Shown here: in pieces, positions 41,729-50,259 of the stretch
How the letters are laid out: the number at the start of each line of letters is the position of its first letter
Numbering within the stretch: position 1 is the first letter of the stretch
Source of the DNA: Chitinophaga agrisoli
Lineage (GTDB): Bacteria > Bacteroidota > Bacteroidia > Chitinophagales > Chitinophagaceae
Assembly: GCF_008386695.1 (NCBI RefSeq)
Contig: NZ_VUOC01000002.1
Coordinates: 1,232,481 to 1,296,480, forward strand
Direction of reading: 5' to 3'
Length of the DNA: 64,000 nt
Translations under genes and position numbers: made by a program
Notes under the pieces: generated by a model
What the model saw: only the letters and a program-made list of their open reading frames with translations
Told to the model about the DNA's origin: nothing
Database searches by the model: none

Positions 41729-43108
41729 ATGAGAAGGAGAGAATTTTTACGGAACACAGCGGTAGCAGGCATGGGTTTTTCCCTGCTGCACACACCGGCA
41801 CAGTTGCTGGCTGCTGAAAAGAAAGACAAGGTAAGATTAGGGCTGATAGGCGTTGGCGCCCGTGGCCTGGGCCACCTGGAGCTATGCCTGCGCCGCAGTG
41901 ATGTGGAGGTGATCGCTATTGCGGACCCGGATACGGACTACACCATTCCCAAAGCGCGTAAGCTGATCGACAAAGCCTATGGCGCCAGCCGCAAAGTAGC
42001 GGAATACACCAACGGCCCGGAAGATTTTCATAACCTGCTTAAACGGGATGATATTGACGCGGTGATCATTGCCACCCCCTGGGAATGGCACAGCATACAG
42101 GCCATTGCCGCCATGAAGGCCGGCAAAACGCCTGCCGTAGAAGTATGTGGCGCGGCTGATGTACAGGAATGCTGGGAGCTGGTGAACACCAGCGAGGAAA
42201 CCGGCATACAGCTGTTTGGTATGGAGAATGTATGCTACCGCCGTGACGTAATGGCGGTGCTGAACATGGTGCGGCAAGGCCTGTTTGGCGAGCTTACTCA
42301 CCTGCAGGGCGGCTACCAGCACGACCTGCGCGAAGTAAAGTTCAACAACGGCAAACAATATTATGGCGGCGGCGTAGAGTTTGGAGAGAAAGCGCTGTCA
42401 GAAGCCAAATGGCGCACCAACCACTCCGTGCACCGCAACGGCGACCTGTATCCCACACACGGCCTGGGCCCGGTGGCGAATATGATCAACATAAACCGGG
42501 GCAACCGGCTTATTACGCTTAGTTCCATGGCCACCAAAAGCCGCGGCCTGCATAAATATGTTGTAGATCATGGCGGCGCGGACCATCCCAACGCCAAAGT
42601 AGAGTTCAAACTGGGTGATCTTGTAACCACCCTGCTTAAGACCTATAACGGGGAAACCATTATGCTCTCACATGATACCAACTCACCCCGCCCCTACTCG
42701 CTGAACTTCCGTGTACAGGGCACCAATGGCCTGTGGATGGATGATGTGCAATCCGTTTATGTAGAAGGCAAAAGCAAACCGCATACCTGGGAAAAAGCAG
42801 GCCAGCCTGATGAGGATGGCAGCTATATGAACCGGTATGATCACCCGCTGTGGAAACGTTATGCCGCGGATACTGCCGGTGCTGGGCACGGCGGTATGGA
42901 TTGGTTTGTGATCAATTCTTTTGTGGAGAGTATTAAAAGAGGTACGCCATATGCGCTGGATGTGTATGATCTGGCCACCTGGTATGCTATTACGCCGCTG
43001 AGCGAGCAGTCCGTAGCGGAAGGCGGGGCTTTGCAGCATATCCCGGATTTTACAAGAGGGAGGTGGATGAACAGGAAGCCGATATTTGCGTTGGATGAGG
43101 CGTATTGA
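41729..43108 (+). CDS. GH109-type NAD-dependent alpha-N-acetylgalactosaminidase
   Basis: A 459-residue protein from ATG 41729 (MRRREFLRNTAVAG), a twin-arginine start. The Gfo/Idh/MocA Rossmann motif is RLGLIGVGARGLGHLE near 37. The GH109 blocks are EVCGAADVQECWELVNTSEETGIQLFGMENVCYRRDVMAVLNMVRQG, THLQGGYQHDLREVKFNN and HRNGDLYPTHGLGPVANMININRGNR. GH109 enzymes use bound NAD+ to cleave GalNAc glycosides by oxidation and elimination. In the family, activity on other sugars is known, so specificity is not certain. It is the last gene of PUL1, followed by the shared terminator. Confidence 0.9.
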   Translation: MRRREFLRNTAVAGMGFSLLHTPAQLLAAEKKDKVRLGLIGVGARGLGHLELCLRRSDVEVIAIADPDTDYTIPKARKLIDKAYGASRKVAEYTNGPEDFHNLLKRDDIDAVIIATPWEWHSIQAIAAMKAGKTPAVEVCGAADVQECWELVNTSEETGIQLFGMENVCYRRDVMAVLNMVRQGLFGELTHLQGGYQHDLREVKFNNGKQYYGGGVEFGEKALSEAKWRTNHSVHRNGDLYPTHGLGPVANMININRGNRLITLSSMATKSRGLHKYVVDHGGADHPNAKVEFKLGDLVTTLLKTYNGETIMLSHDTNSPRPYSLNFRVQGTNGLWMDDVQSVYVEGKSKPHTWEKAGQPDEDGSYMNRYDHPLWKRYAADTAGAGHGGMDWFVINSFVESIKRGTPYALDVYDLATWYAITPLSEQSVAEGGALQHIPDFTRGRWMNRKPIFALDEAY

Positions 43109-43120
43109 GCCTTTAATGAT

Positions 43121-43155
43121 AAAAAAATGGCGCTGATATCAGCGCCATTTTTTTT
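43121..43155. terminator. Bidirectional terminator shared by PUL1 and PUL2
   Basis: A perfect 34-bp palindrome (43121-43154) with an A-run on one side and eight T on the other, lying between the GH109 and FAD-oxidoreductase stop codons. In either direction it gives a GC stem followed by a U-run. It should stop both convergent operons. Confidence 0.9.
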
Positions 43156-43166
43156 CTGTTATATAC

Positions 43167-45458
43167 TCAACCTTCTACAGTTCCGTAACACCGTACCGCA
43201 AACACTGCCGCCGGTACATCTGCCGACGGATGCTCCAACTCCAGCGTTAGCTGATCTGTGGTAATGGGCTGCTCCAGCACCACGCGGTTATACGTTTGAT
43301 AGTTATCCTTTTTTGCCGCAATAATATTCCCCGCGCCATCTTTAATACGGTACTCCCTTACACAGAACGGCATCACTTTTTCGGGGTGCGACATCAGCAC
43401 AGATTCCATGGGATGATCATAGTCCGCATCAAAGAACAGATCGATCTGGCTGATCTGCTGCGGCTTATCCCAGCTAAGCTGCAGCTGTGGATGCGGGTCG
43501 TTCCAGTCTGCCACCCAGGCATTGGGCGCATTGGTAGGGCGGTTTATGCCATTACGGATATTCTCTGCTTTAAAAAGATCGATGCCGGTATCGTATTTCA
43601 CCGCAATGTTCTGGCCTTCCGGGCGGCGCTGCGGGCACCAGAATTCAAAGGCTTCCATGCCAATATCTTCCGGCGGGGTTTGTTTGCCATAGTTGGATAC
43701 CGCTTTGTTTACGCTGTTAAAAACAGATAATACGCCGGTTACCCGTTTGTCTGTATGATGCAGCTGTACCAACGGATTTTTCATAAAAGTGATGAACGCG
43801 TATCCTGGTGCTGCCATGGATGCGTTGAATTGCAGGCGCATACAGTTCCTGCCGGGGTGTATGTCAATGGTTTGTTTGGCCAGCGTAATATCTGGCGTAT
43901 GGTTACCGGGTTTGCTGCTGATGCGTAGTTCAACGTCCAGTGTGGTGGCTGCTGCCGCATCTGCATGGAAGATGAAAGGCGCTATCTCGCCTTGCGGTAA
44001 AGGCAATAGCTGCGCTACGGACAAGCTAAGCGGTTTCAGGAGCGGCTGACCGGGAAATTCTTTCAATACCAGTTCGCTGGAAGCTTTGATAGTGGCGGTA
44101 TGCACCAGGTCCTGCGGATCCCGTAATTGTACGCCGGGGATATGCTGCCCGGTCCTTAACAGGCGTTGCTGCAATGCGGTGATATGTCCTTTGCTGATGA
44201 TCTCTGCGGGGAGTATGCCCTGCTCCTTACAAACAGCGGCTGCTACTCCCACCGCCTGCGATACATAGGCTGCTGTAGCCATTACCCTGCTGGAAGCAAA
44301 GGCCACATGCGATGCGCTGATGATACGGCCGCCCAGGAAAAGGTTGTTGATATTACGGCTGTACAGGCAGCGGTAGGGTATCTGGTAAATACCTTTGCTA
44401 TGCCATTGGTTACAGCCGGGCAGCTCGCTGAATACGCCGTCTGCCGGGTGCAGGTCTACGGACCAGCCGCCAAAGGCTACCGCATCTGCGTGTGTGCGTT
44501 GCTCAATGACATCCTGCTGCCTCAGCATATAATCGCCCTCAAAACGGCGGCTTTCCCTTTTACCGGGTATAGCCCCTACCCATTCAAGCGTGAGCGTTTC
44601 CGCCTCCGGGAACCCGCCGGAGTTCTTGATATGGTTCCATACGCCGTACACCACTTTCCATAGCTCCCATTTTATGTCTTCCGTATCGTGCACCGTATCC
44701 ATACGGCCGCCGTATTCTATCCACCATAGCTTACAGCCAAAATCCTTTGCATTGAATGTTTTAAAGCGGGGGATCTTTGTGATATCTGTCAACGCAAACT
44801 CCGGCGGAGTAAACGTTACCGGCCGGCCGGTATCCTTGCTGTAGAAGTAGAGTGTGTGGCCCAGCAGCTCTCCGTATTCAGCGGAGGGCGCAAATAACTC
44901 TCCAAACTCCTCCCGGCTTTCCGCGCCCATACGGAAGGCCGCGCCGGATAAAAAGCCCACTACGCCGTCGCCGGAGGCGTCGCAGAAAAACGGGGCAGTT
45001 AAAGTATATTCTTTCTGGTTCTGGCTGCAGAATGCTTTCAGGGATTGGATGGTGACCGCGTCTTTTTTCTCTACCGCATATACGGAGGTATTTAAGAGCA
45101 ATGTGATATTAGGCTCGCGTTTCACCTTATCGAGCAGCACGGTATCAAATATCACCGGGTTGCCTTCCGGGTTGCGGTAGGTATTTTCGACCAGTATCTC
45201 ATCTACCAGGCCGCCTTCCCTTGCCCAGCGGTTATTGTTGCCCATATGGGAGGTTGCCCCCAGGATCCAGAGGCGCACTTCGCTGCTGGCATTACCGCCC
45301 AATACCGGCCGGTCCTGTACCAGTGCTACTTTTAAGCCTTGCCTGGCGGCGGTGATAGCGCAACATACACCTGAGAGGCCCCCGCCTGTTACAACAAGGT
45401 CTGCATGGATATTTACCTGGGGAAAAGAACGGCTGTCTGTTGTTCCGGATTTGATCAT
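43167..45458 (-). CDS. FAD-dependent oxidoreductase with a C-terminal discoidin-like domain
   Basis: A 763-residue protein. The FAD-binding motif is VVTGGGLSGVCCAITAARQGLKVALVQDRPVLGGNASSEVR at about 23-63. Further FAD_oxidored motifs are CDASGDGVVGFLSGAAFRMG near 162, EWVGAIPGKRESRRFEGDYM near 309, and RNINNLFLGGRIISASHVAF near 371. A C-terminal beta-sandwich (about 640-760) resembles a discoidin/F5-8 domain. No signal peptide is visible, so it is probably cytoplasmic unless the start is misplaced. It closes PUL2. Similar proteins often sit in Bacteroidota glycan loci, and sugar oxidation is one possibility. Confidence 0.85.
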   Translation of the reverse strand: MIKSGTTDSRSFPQVNIHADLVVTGGGLSGVCCAITAARQGLKVALVQDRPVLGGNASSEVRLWILGATSHMGNNNRWAREGGLVDEILVENTYRNPEGNPVIFDTVLLDKVKREPNITLLLNTSVYAVEKKDAVTIQSLKAFCSQNQKEYTLTAPFFCDASGDGVVGFLSGAAFRMGAESREEFGELFAPSAEYGELLGHTLYFYSKDTGRPVTFTPPEFALTDITKIPRFKTFNAKDFGCKLWWIEYGGRMDTVHDTEDIKWELWKVVYGVWNHIKNSGGFPEAETLTLEWVGAIPGKRESRRFEGDYMLRQQDVIEQRTHADAVAFGGWSVDLHPADGVFSELPGCNQWHSKGIYQIPYRCLYSRNINNLFLGGRIISASHVAFASSRVMATAAYVSQAVGVAAAVCKEQGILPAEIISKGHITALQQRLLRTGQHIPGVQLRDPQDLVHTATIKASSELVLKEFPGQPLLKPLSLSVAQLLPLPQGEIAPFIFHADAAAATTLDVELRISSKPGNHTPDITLAKQTIDIHPGRNCMRLQFNASMAAPGYAFITFMKNPLVQLHHTDKRVTGVLSVFNSVNKAVSNYGKQTPPEDIGMEAFEFWCPQRRPEGQNIAVKYDTGIDLFKAENIRNGINRPTNAPNAWVADWNDPHPQLQLSWDKPQQISQIDLFFDADYDHPMESVLMSHPEKVMPFCVREYRIKDGAGNIIAAKKDNYQTYNRVVLEQPITTDQLTLELEHPSADVPAAVFAVRCYGTVEG

Positions 45459-45495
45459 CGTTGCACAATTATATTTTATCGGAAAAAGTTGTTCG

Positions 45496-47460
45496 TTATT
45501 GTTGAATGGTTTGATGCAGCACCGTAAAACCGCCAGGTTTTACCAGCGTCAGTTCTGTTGCCCCTGCTGCCACCGGCAGTGTTAGCTCCTGGCTTTGACC
45601 CGGCTGCAGCGTTTGCAGCGGTACCGTGTGGCCGCCGTATTGTAGCTGGTAATGCCGGAGGGTATAAGCAGGAAAGTCCGCCCGTGCTGTTACCCGGATA
45701 CGCAGCTGGTTGCCACTATTGCTGATGGTGATCACAGCCGGGGCAAATTCCTCCTGCCATACCTGGTACACGGAGCGCAGCGTGCGTTCCGGCGATACCA
45801 GGCCCCATGCCCGGTAGCCATCCGCATCTGTGCCGGGATAGCGGCTCATATAGTCATTGAAGGTCCATACAGAAGCGCCAATGAGATAGTTACAGCGGCG
45901 GAAGTCAGCCATGGCTTTCCTGAAATACGCGATACGTTTTTCTTCCTTGCCATCCGCCGGCAGGCGCATACCAAATTCGCTGATGTATACCGGTTTATCC
46001 GGGTACAGCGTATGGATATGTTCCAGGGCTTTCAGATGGTCGCCATAGATATTGGTGCTAATGAAGTCCACATAGCGGGAGGCCTCATCTTCCGGCTGTT
46101 TGATATTATCGCGCCACACATGAAAGCTGGCGAAGGTGATAAGACGGGTGCTATCCAGGGTTACTGCAAAAGCACGCATATCCCGTACCCAGGCCTGGCC
46201 TTCCGGTGTATGGGAGGGAAATTCATTGCCCAGGCTATAGGCAATAATACAGGGATGGTTCCAATCCCGTTGTACCATTTCTTTTAACTGGGATTGGTAT
46301 TTAGCGCGCATCAGCGGGTCTGCCATTTGCCGGGCAGTCATTTGCCAGTTGCCCGCTTCTGCTATGATCAGCATCCCATGTTTATCTGCCCAGTTCAGCA
46401 GCTCTTCTGATACCGGGTAGTGACTGATGCGGGAAAACTCCATGCCCGCGTTTTTGATCAGGGTAAGGTCTTTTTCCAGCACGGCGGCTGGGTCAATAGA
46501 CCCGTAGCCGGGATAATCCAGCGGGCGGTTACAACCGCCCAGGCGTACCGGTTCTCCGTTCAGCAGTAACTGCGCATGACTGATCTCCAGCTGCCGGATG
46601 CCAAATCGGGTACGCATGGTATCTGCTCCGGCAATCACTTCTGCCTCGTAGAGGTTCGGCGCGTCCACACTCCATAGGCGGGCAGCGGGCAGCAGCCCTT
46701 CCAGTATTACTGTTCCTGGATCTGTTTTAGATACCTGCTTGAACGTGATGTTCTTTTTACGGCCATCCTGGTAGATGTTTACCTGTACGGGAGCCTGTGT
46801 ATGAAAATCTTTTAACCAGGTTTGCACCTGTATAAGGGCGCTCCCTTTTTTAAGGTCTGGTTTCGCGTTTACTTTTATACGTTCGATATACGCCGCCGGG
46901 CGGGTGATCAATTGGACCGGCCGGGTAATACCGCCAAAGTTCATCCAGGCGTATAACTGCGCTGCATTGGTACGTTCTGTGGCGTCACTCGCTTTAGCCC
47001 CGGGGATGGTGGTGGTATCCCAGGCATTGTTTACCATTACGGCCAGCGTGTTACGGTCTTTTTTTAGCAGCTGTGTTACCTCTGCTTCAAAGGGGGTGTA
47101 ACCGCCTTCATGGGTGGTGAGCAGCTCCCCGTTCAGCCATACTTTTGTTTTATAGAATACGGCATCAAAATGCAGAAAGGTGCGCGTGCCCTTTTGTACA
47201 GCCGGCGTGGGAAAGTGTTTAAAATACCATGCCGTCCCGGTGTAGAAGAAATAACGTTTATCTACAGAAAAACTATGCGGCACGTCCACCTTATCAAAGT
47301 AGGCGGATTCAAAACCTGCTGCCTGCCATTGGTGCTGCTCCCCAGTTTGCAGCGGATCGAGCGCAAAGGTCCAGGCGTCGTTCAATGATATTTTGCCTGT
47401 TTGCTGCGCGGCAGCCAGCAGGGGGAATAGCAGTAAAATGGATAATAGTTGCCTCTTCAT
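45496..47460 (-). CDS. GH2 family beta-glycosidase
   Basis: A 654-residue exported protein (MKRQLLSILLLFPLLAAA signal). It has the GH2 plan: N-terminal jelly-roll (about 20-190; LHFDAVFYKTKVWLNGELLTTHEGGYTPFEAEVT), an immunoglobulin-like domain, then a TIM barrel with the acid/base Glu near 410 (IAYSLGNEFPSH) and the nucleophile Glu near 495 (PVYISEFGM). The family includes beta-galactosidases, glucuronidases and mannosidases; specificity is not decidable. It lies 21 nt after the first toroid-like gene and 37 nt before the FAD-oxidoreductase. Confidence 0.9.
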   Translation of the reverse strand: MKRQLLSILLLFPLLAAAQQTGKISLNDAWTFALDPLQTGEQHQWQAAGFESAYFDKVDVPHSFSVDKRYFFYTGTAWYFKHFPTPAVQKGTRTFLHFDAVFYKTKVWLNGELLTTHEGGYTPFEAEVTQLLKKDRNTLAVMVNNAWDTTTIPGAKASDATERTNAAQLYAWMNFGGITRPVQLITRPAAYIERIKVNAKPDLKKGSALIQVQTWLKDFHTQAPVQVNIYQDGRKKNITFKQVSKTDPGTVILEGLLPAARLWSVDAPNLYEAEVIAGADTMRTRFGIRQLEISHAQLLLNGEPVRLGGCNRPLDYPGYGSIDPAAVLEKDLTLIKNAGMEFSRISHYPVSEELLNWADKHGMLIIAEAGNWQMTARQMADPLMRAKYQSQLKEMVQRDWNHPCIIAYSLGNEFPSHTPEGQAWVRDMRAFAVTLDSTRLITFASFHVWRDNIKQPEDEASRYVDFISTNIYGDHLKALEHIHTLYPDKPVYISEFGMRLPADGKEEKRIAYFRKAMADFRRCNYLIGASVWTFNDYMSRYPGTDADGYRAWGLVSPERTLRSVYQVWQEEFAPAVITISNSGNQLRIRVTARADFPAYTLRHYQLQYGGHTVPLQTLQPGQSQELTLPVAAGATELTLVKPGGFTVLHQTIQQ

Positions 47461-47481
47461 GCTACTGTGTTATTTTCAGGG

Positions 47482-50259
47482 TTATTCATTACCTAAGATC
47501 ACGGTTTTGCCTGTTTGCGTAGCGCCCCGCGTATCTACTACAGACAGGCGGAAGGACACCGGTTTATGGCCTTGCAGCGGCACTGTGAACTCAAACGGAT
47601 AAGCAGTATCATTTAATGTTTGCTGCCTGCCCGCAGCATCTGTATACTGCAATGCGGCGCTGCGCACTTTGTTATCATCATCTTCCAGGTACACGTACAG
47701 GCGGCGGCCATAGTTACCCAGTTTAAACAGCATGGCTTTTGCATGGCCGGTTTCCAATGCTGCATAGTCCTTGCTGTTATCCCCGGTAGCTGCCAGTATC
47801 TGCTGCTGGAAGGAGTTTGCACGGAATACCGCTTTGTGCAGGGCTATTGCCTGGATACCATTGGCCGGCACAGTAACAGCAAACGTGCTGTCTTTTGCCG
47901 TTTTTACCCATAGCGGGTTTACGGTCACCGTGGCGGTTACCGGCTGATTGGATTGATTGGTGAACGCCAGCAGCAGCTGGTCATCTTTGCGGGCGGCGAT
48001 ATAATTGAGCTCCACATTGCTGATGTGCAGCAATCTTGCCGGCATCCAGAGCTGCACCTCCTTTTCATCATAGAAGCTGCCTTTTTGCCGGCCATACATC
48101 TTATCCTGCAGATAGGCATACCCTTCTATATACTCCGCCGGAAAATTGATCTGGCCCTGGCTGCGCACAAAAACATCCGTTACCAGGTAATCCAGCAGCA
48201 TGGAAGCCATGGGCAGGATATGGTTATAGTGGAAAGAGTTTACGCTTTGCTGTTTATGTGTGTGCAGCGGAAAATCTGCTTTCTCGTAAGCGGTGGTGCG
48301 CTCCGTATTAATATGATACCCGGGAAAGCTGCGGTAACGGCCTATGACCGCGGCCTTGGCCACATTCAGCAGGAACGTGTCTTTAGCATAATAGCCCAGC
48401 CTTAGCATCCAGGGCGCAAAATTGGCCATAAAAATGCCACGGTGGCCGGTGGCGGTACCTGACGATTCCGGCGTAAGACCGGTTTCTGATAACCGCCAGG
48501 CAGGCACCTGCTCTTCCGGGCAATACATTTGCTGATGCCCTTTTGATTGCAGGTACCAGTACATGGGCGCTTTACCGCCTTTGTTTACGGTGATCAGACT
48601 ATCCGGAATGGCAGGGCACATCCAGGTGAACATGGTATAATGCCGGGCGCCATCAACGGCCGCATACAGGAAAGCAGTATCGTTCGTGAGCTCATATAGT
48701 TCTGACAGCTCTATCCAGCGGTCTGTATACGAAGGCCAGAAAAAGAAGCTGCCGGCAAAAGGATCGTTAAAAGCCGTTTGCGGCTGGTATACCCGCTGCT
48801 GCAGGTAACGTTTGGCTTTGGTAACAGCGGTTGCCAGGTAATGCTGATCGCCCGTGGCTTTATAGAGGTGCATAGCATTGATCCAGTTATCTCCTTTTTC
48901 TTTTACGTCCAGGTTGCGTACACGGTCTTTACCGTATTCCTGCTGCATCATTTGCAGGTAAAAACCGTTCTCTTTACCAAATACATTATACAACGCTGCC
49001 AGCTCTGACAAGGGCGCTACCGGGCCTTTTAATTTGCGGGAAGGGCTTTGGATCTGTTGATTGCTATCCAGGCTAAACAGGAATTTCTCGCGGGATAGCA
49101 TAAACTCCATGAGCGGGTAGGCCCTTTTTTCAAACATAGCGGTATCATCCCGCACCAGGGCCAGCTCCAGCGGGTTCAGGCTGGATACATTCTTTACGGC
49201 CCCCGGCACATCGGTGGAGTAAGCGCAGCCTTTGAGGCTGTCTACAAACCAGGCGTAACTGCTCATGGCATAGTCTACCATATTATCCAACGCGGTGTTG
49301 AGGGATGCGATATCGTTATGCCGGTAGTTATGGAAACCAAATACGGTTTGGGCTATCTGCTGATAGGTAGCTGTAATGTCGCCGGGCGTGGCTACCAGTT
49401 CTAAGGCAAAATGGAAAGGTTCCCCGGCTTTCATTTTTGACAGGTAACCGCCGGGTATGGGTGCATATACCTGGGGCTGCAACTGTCCTTCTTTATTGCG
49501 TAAGGCCACGCCAAAACGGCTATTGGCTAATACGGGCAAGGGTTGGAAAGGGATATATTCCGGACCGGCCAGCGCACCGGTGGTCACTGCGCCATCGTAT
49601 ACCAGCGTGGTGGGCAACGGGGCTAAAAAAGCCGGCGTAAGATAGGCTGCATCCGGGATCCGTTTTTCCTGCCAAATCAGCGGCTGCCAGATGGCGGCTG
49701 CCCGTGCTGGCGATAGCACCGGCGCGCCGGTGTAACCAATGCTATAATAACCTGCCTGTAAAGGGGTAAAGGTATACCCTAATACCGGGTATGGTTTGGC
49801 GGATAATACTACGTAAGCGGATAGCGTAAACCGGTCATTAGCGGGGAAATGGAAGAACAGGGTGTCCTGTTTTTGTTCCGCACTGTTTGCTTGTATGGAG
49901 ATGCTTTCTCCGGCGTTGAAGATATTGGCGGTACGCGCTTCTGCTTTACTGCGTAGTATCTTATCATCAAACCCATCACCGGCCACGCTGTTGCTGACCT
50001 GCTGCTGCCGGAAATCAGCTTTGCTGGTATCTGTTACTTTCCAGGTAAGTACATTATATGCTACTTTTTTTATGCCAGCCGGTTTTAAAGCCATACCCGG
50101 ATCAGCGGCATTGTATAATACTACAAAAGAGGGCGTGAATGTGTAGGTGCGCCCGGCGGCAGTAATGACGATCTGCTGCCGCTTAGCAGTAACCTGCGCC
50201 TGTGCGGTTGCAGCCCAGGCAAACAAGAGCAGGAGATTAATGTATAATAGCTTTTTCAT
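47482..50259 (-). CDS. Exported toroid-like protein of PUL2, paralogue 1
   Basis: A 925-residue protein with signal peptide (MKKLLYINLLLLFAWAATAQA). Architecture by eye: N-terminal beta-sandwich (about 30-330, with PLQAGYYSIGYTG), an alpha-helical toroid (about 330-720), and a C-terminal beta-domain. Toroid signs are YLATAVTKAKRYLQQRVY, WIELSELYELTNDTAFLYAAV, GHRGIFMANFAPWMLRLGYY, GRYRSFPGYH, NHILPMASMLLDYLVTDVFVRSQGQINFP. Two other genes in this operon share these features, so I treat the three as paralogues. I do not recognise a named family. A role as glycosidase or lyase is inference. Its start overlaps the GH97 3' end by 23 bp. Confidence 0.7.
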   Translation of the reverse strand: MKKLLYINLLLLFAWAATAQAQVTAKRQQIVITAAGRTYTFTPSFVVLYNAADPGMALKPAGIKKVAYNVLTWKVTDTSKADFRQQQVSNSVAGDGFDDKILRSKAEARTANIFNAGESISIQANSAEQKQDTLFFHFPANDRFTLSAYVVLSAKPYPVLGYTFTPLQAGYYSIGYTGAPVLSPARAAAIWQPLIWQEKRIPDAAYLTPAFLAPLPTTLVYDGAVTTGALAGPEYIPFQPLPVLANSRFGVALRNKEGQLQPQVYAPIPGGYLSKMKAGEPFHFALELVATPGDITATYQQIAQTVFGFHNYRHNDIASLNTALDNMVDYAMSSYAWFVDSLKGCAYSTDVPGAVKNVSSLNPLELALVRDDTAMFEKRAYPLMEFMLSREKFLFSLDSNQQIQSPSRKLKGPVAPLSELAALYNVFGKENGFYLQMMQQEYGKDRVRNLDVKEKGDNWINAMHLYKATGDQHYLATAVTKAKRYLQQRVYQPQTAFNDPFAGSFFFWPSYTDRWIELSELYELTNDTAFLYAAVDGARHYTMFTWMCPAIPDSLITVNKGGKAPMYWYLQSKGHQQMYCPEEQVPAWRLSETGLTPESSGTATGHRGIFMANFAPWMLRLGYYAKDTFLLNVAKAAVIGRYRSFPGYHINTERTTAYEKADFPLHTHKQQSVNSFHYNHILPMASMLLDYLVTDVFVRSQGQINFPAEYIEGYAYLQDKMYGRQKGSFYDEKEVQLWMPARLLHISNVELNYIAARKDDQLLLAFTNQSNQPVTATVTVNPLWVKTAKDSTFAVTVPANGIQAIALHKAVFRANSFQQQILAATGDNSKDYAALETGHAKAMLFKLGNYGRRLYVYLEDDDNKVRSAALQYTDAAGRQQTLNDTAYPFEFTVPLQGHKPVSFRLSVVDTRGATQTGKTVILGNE

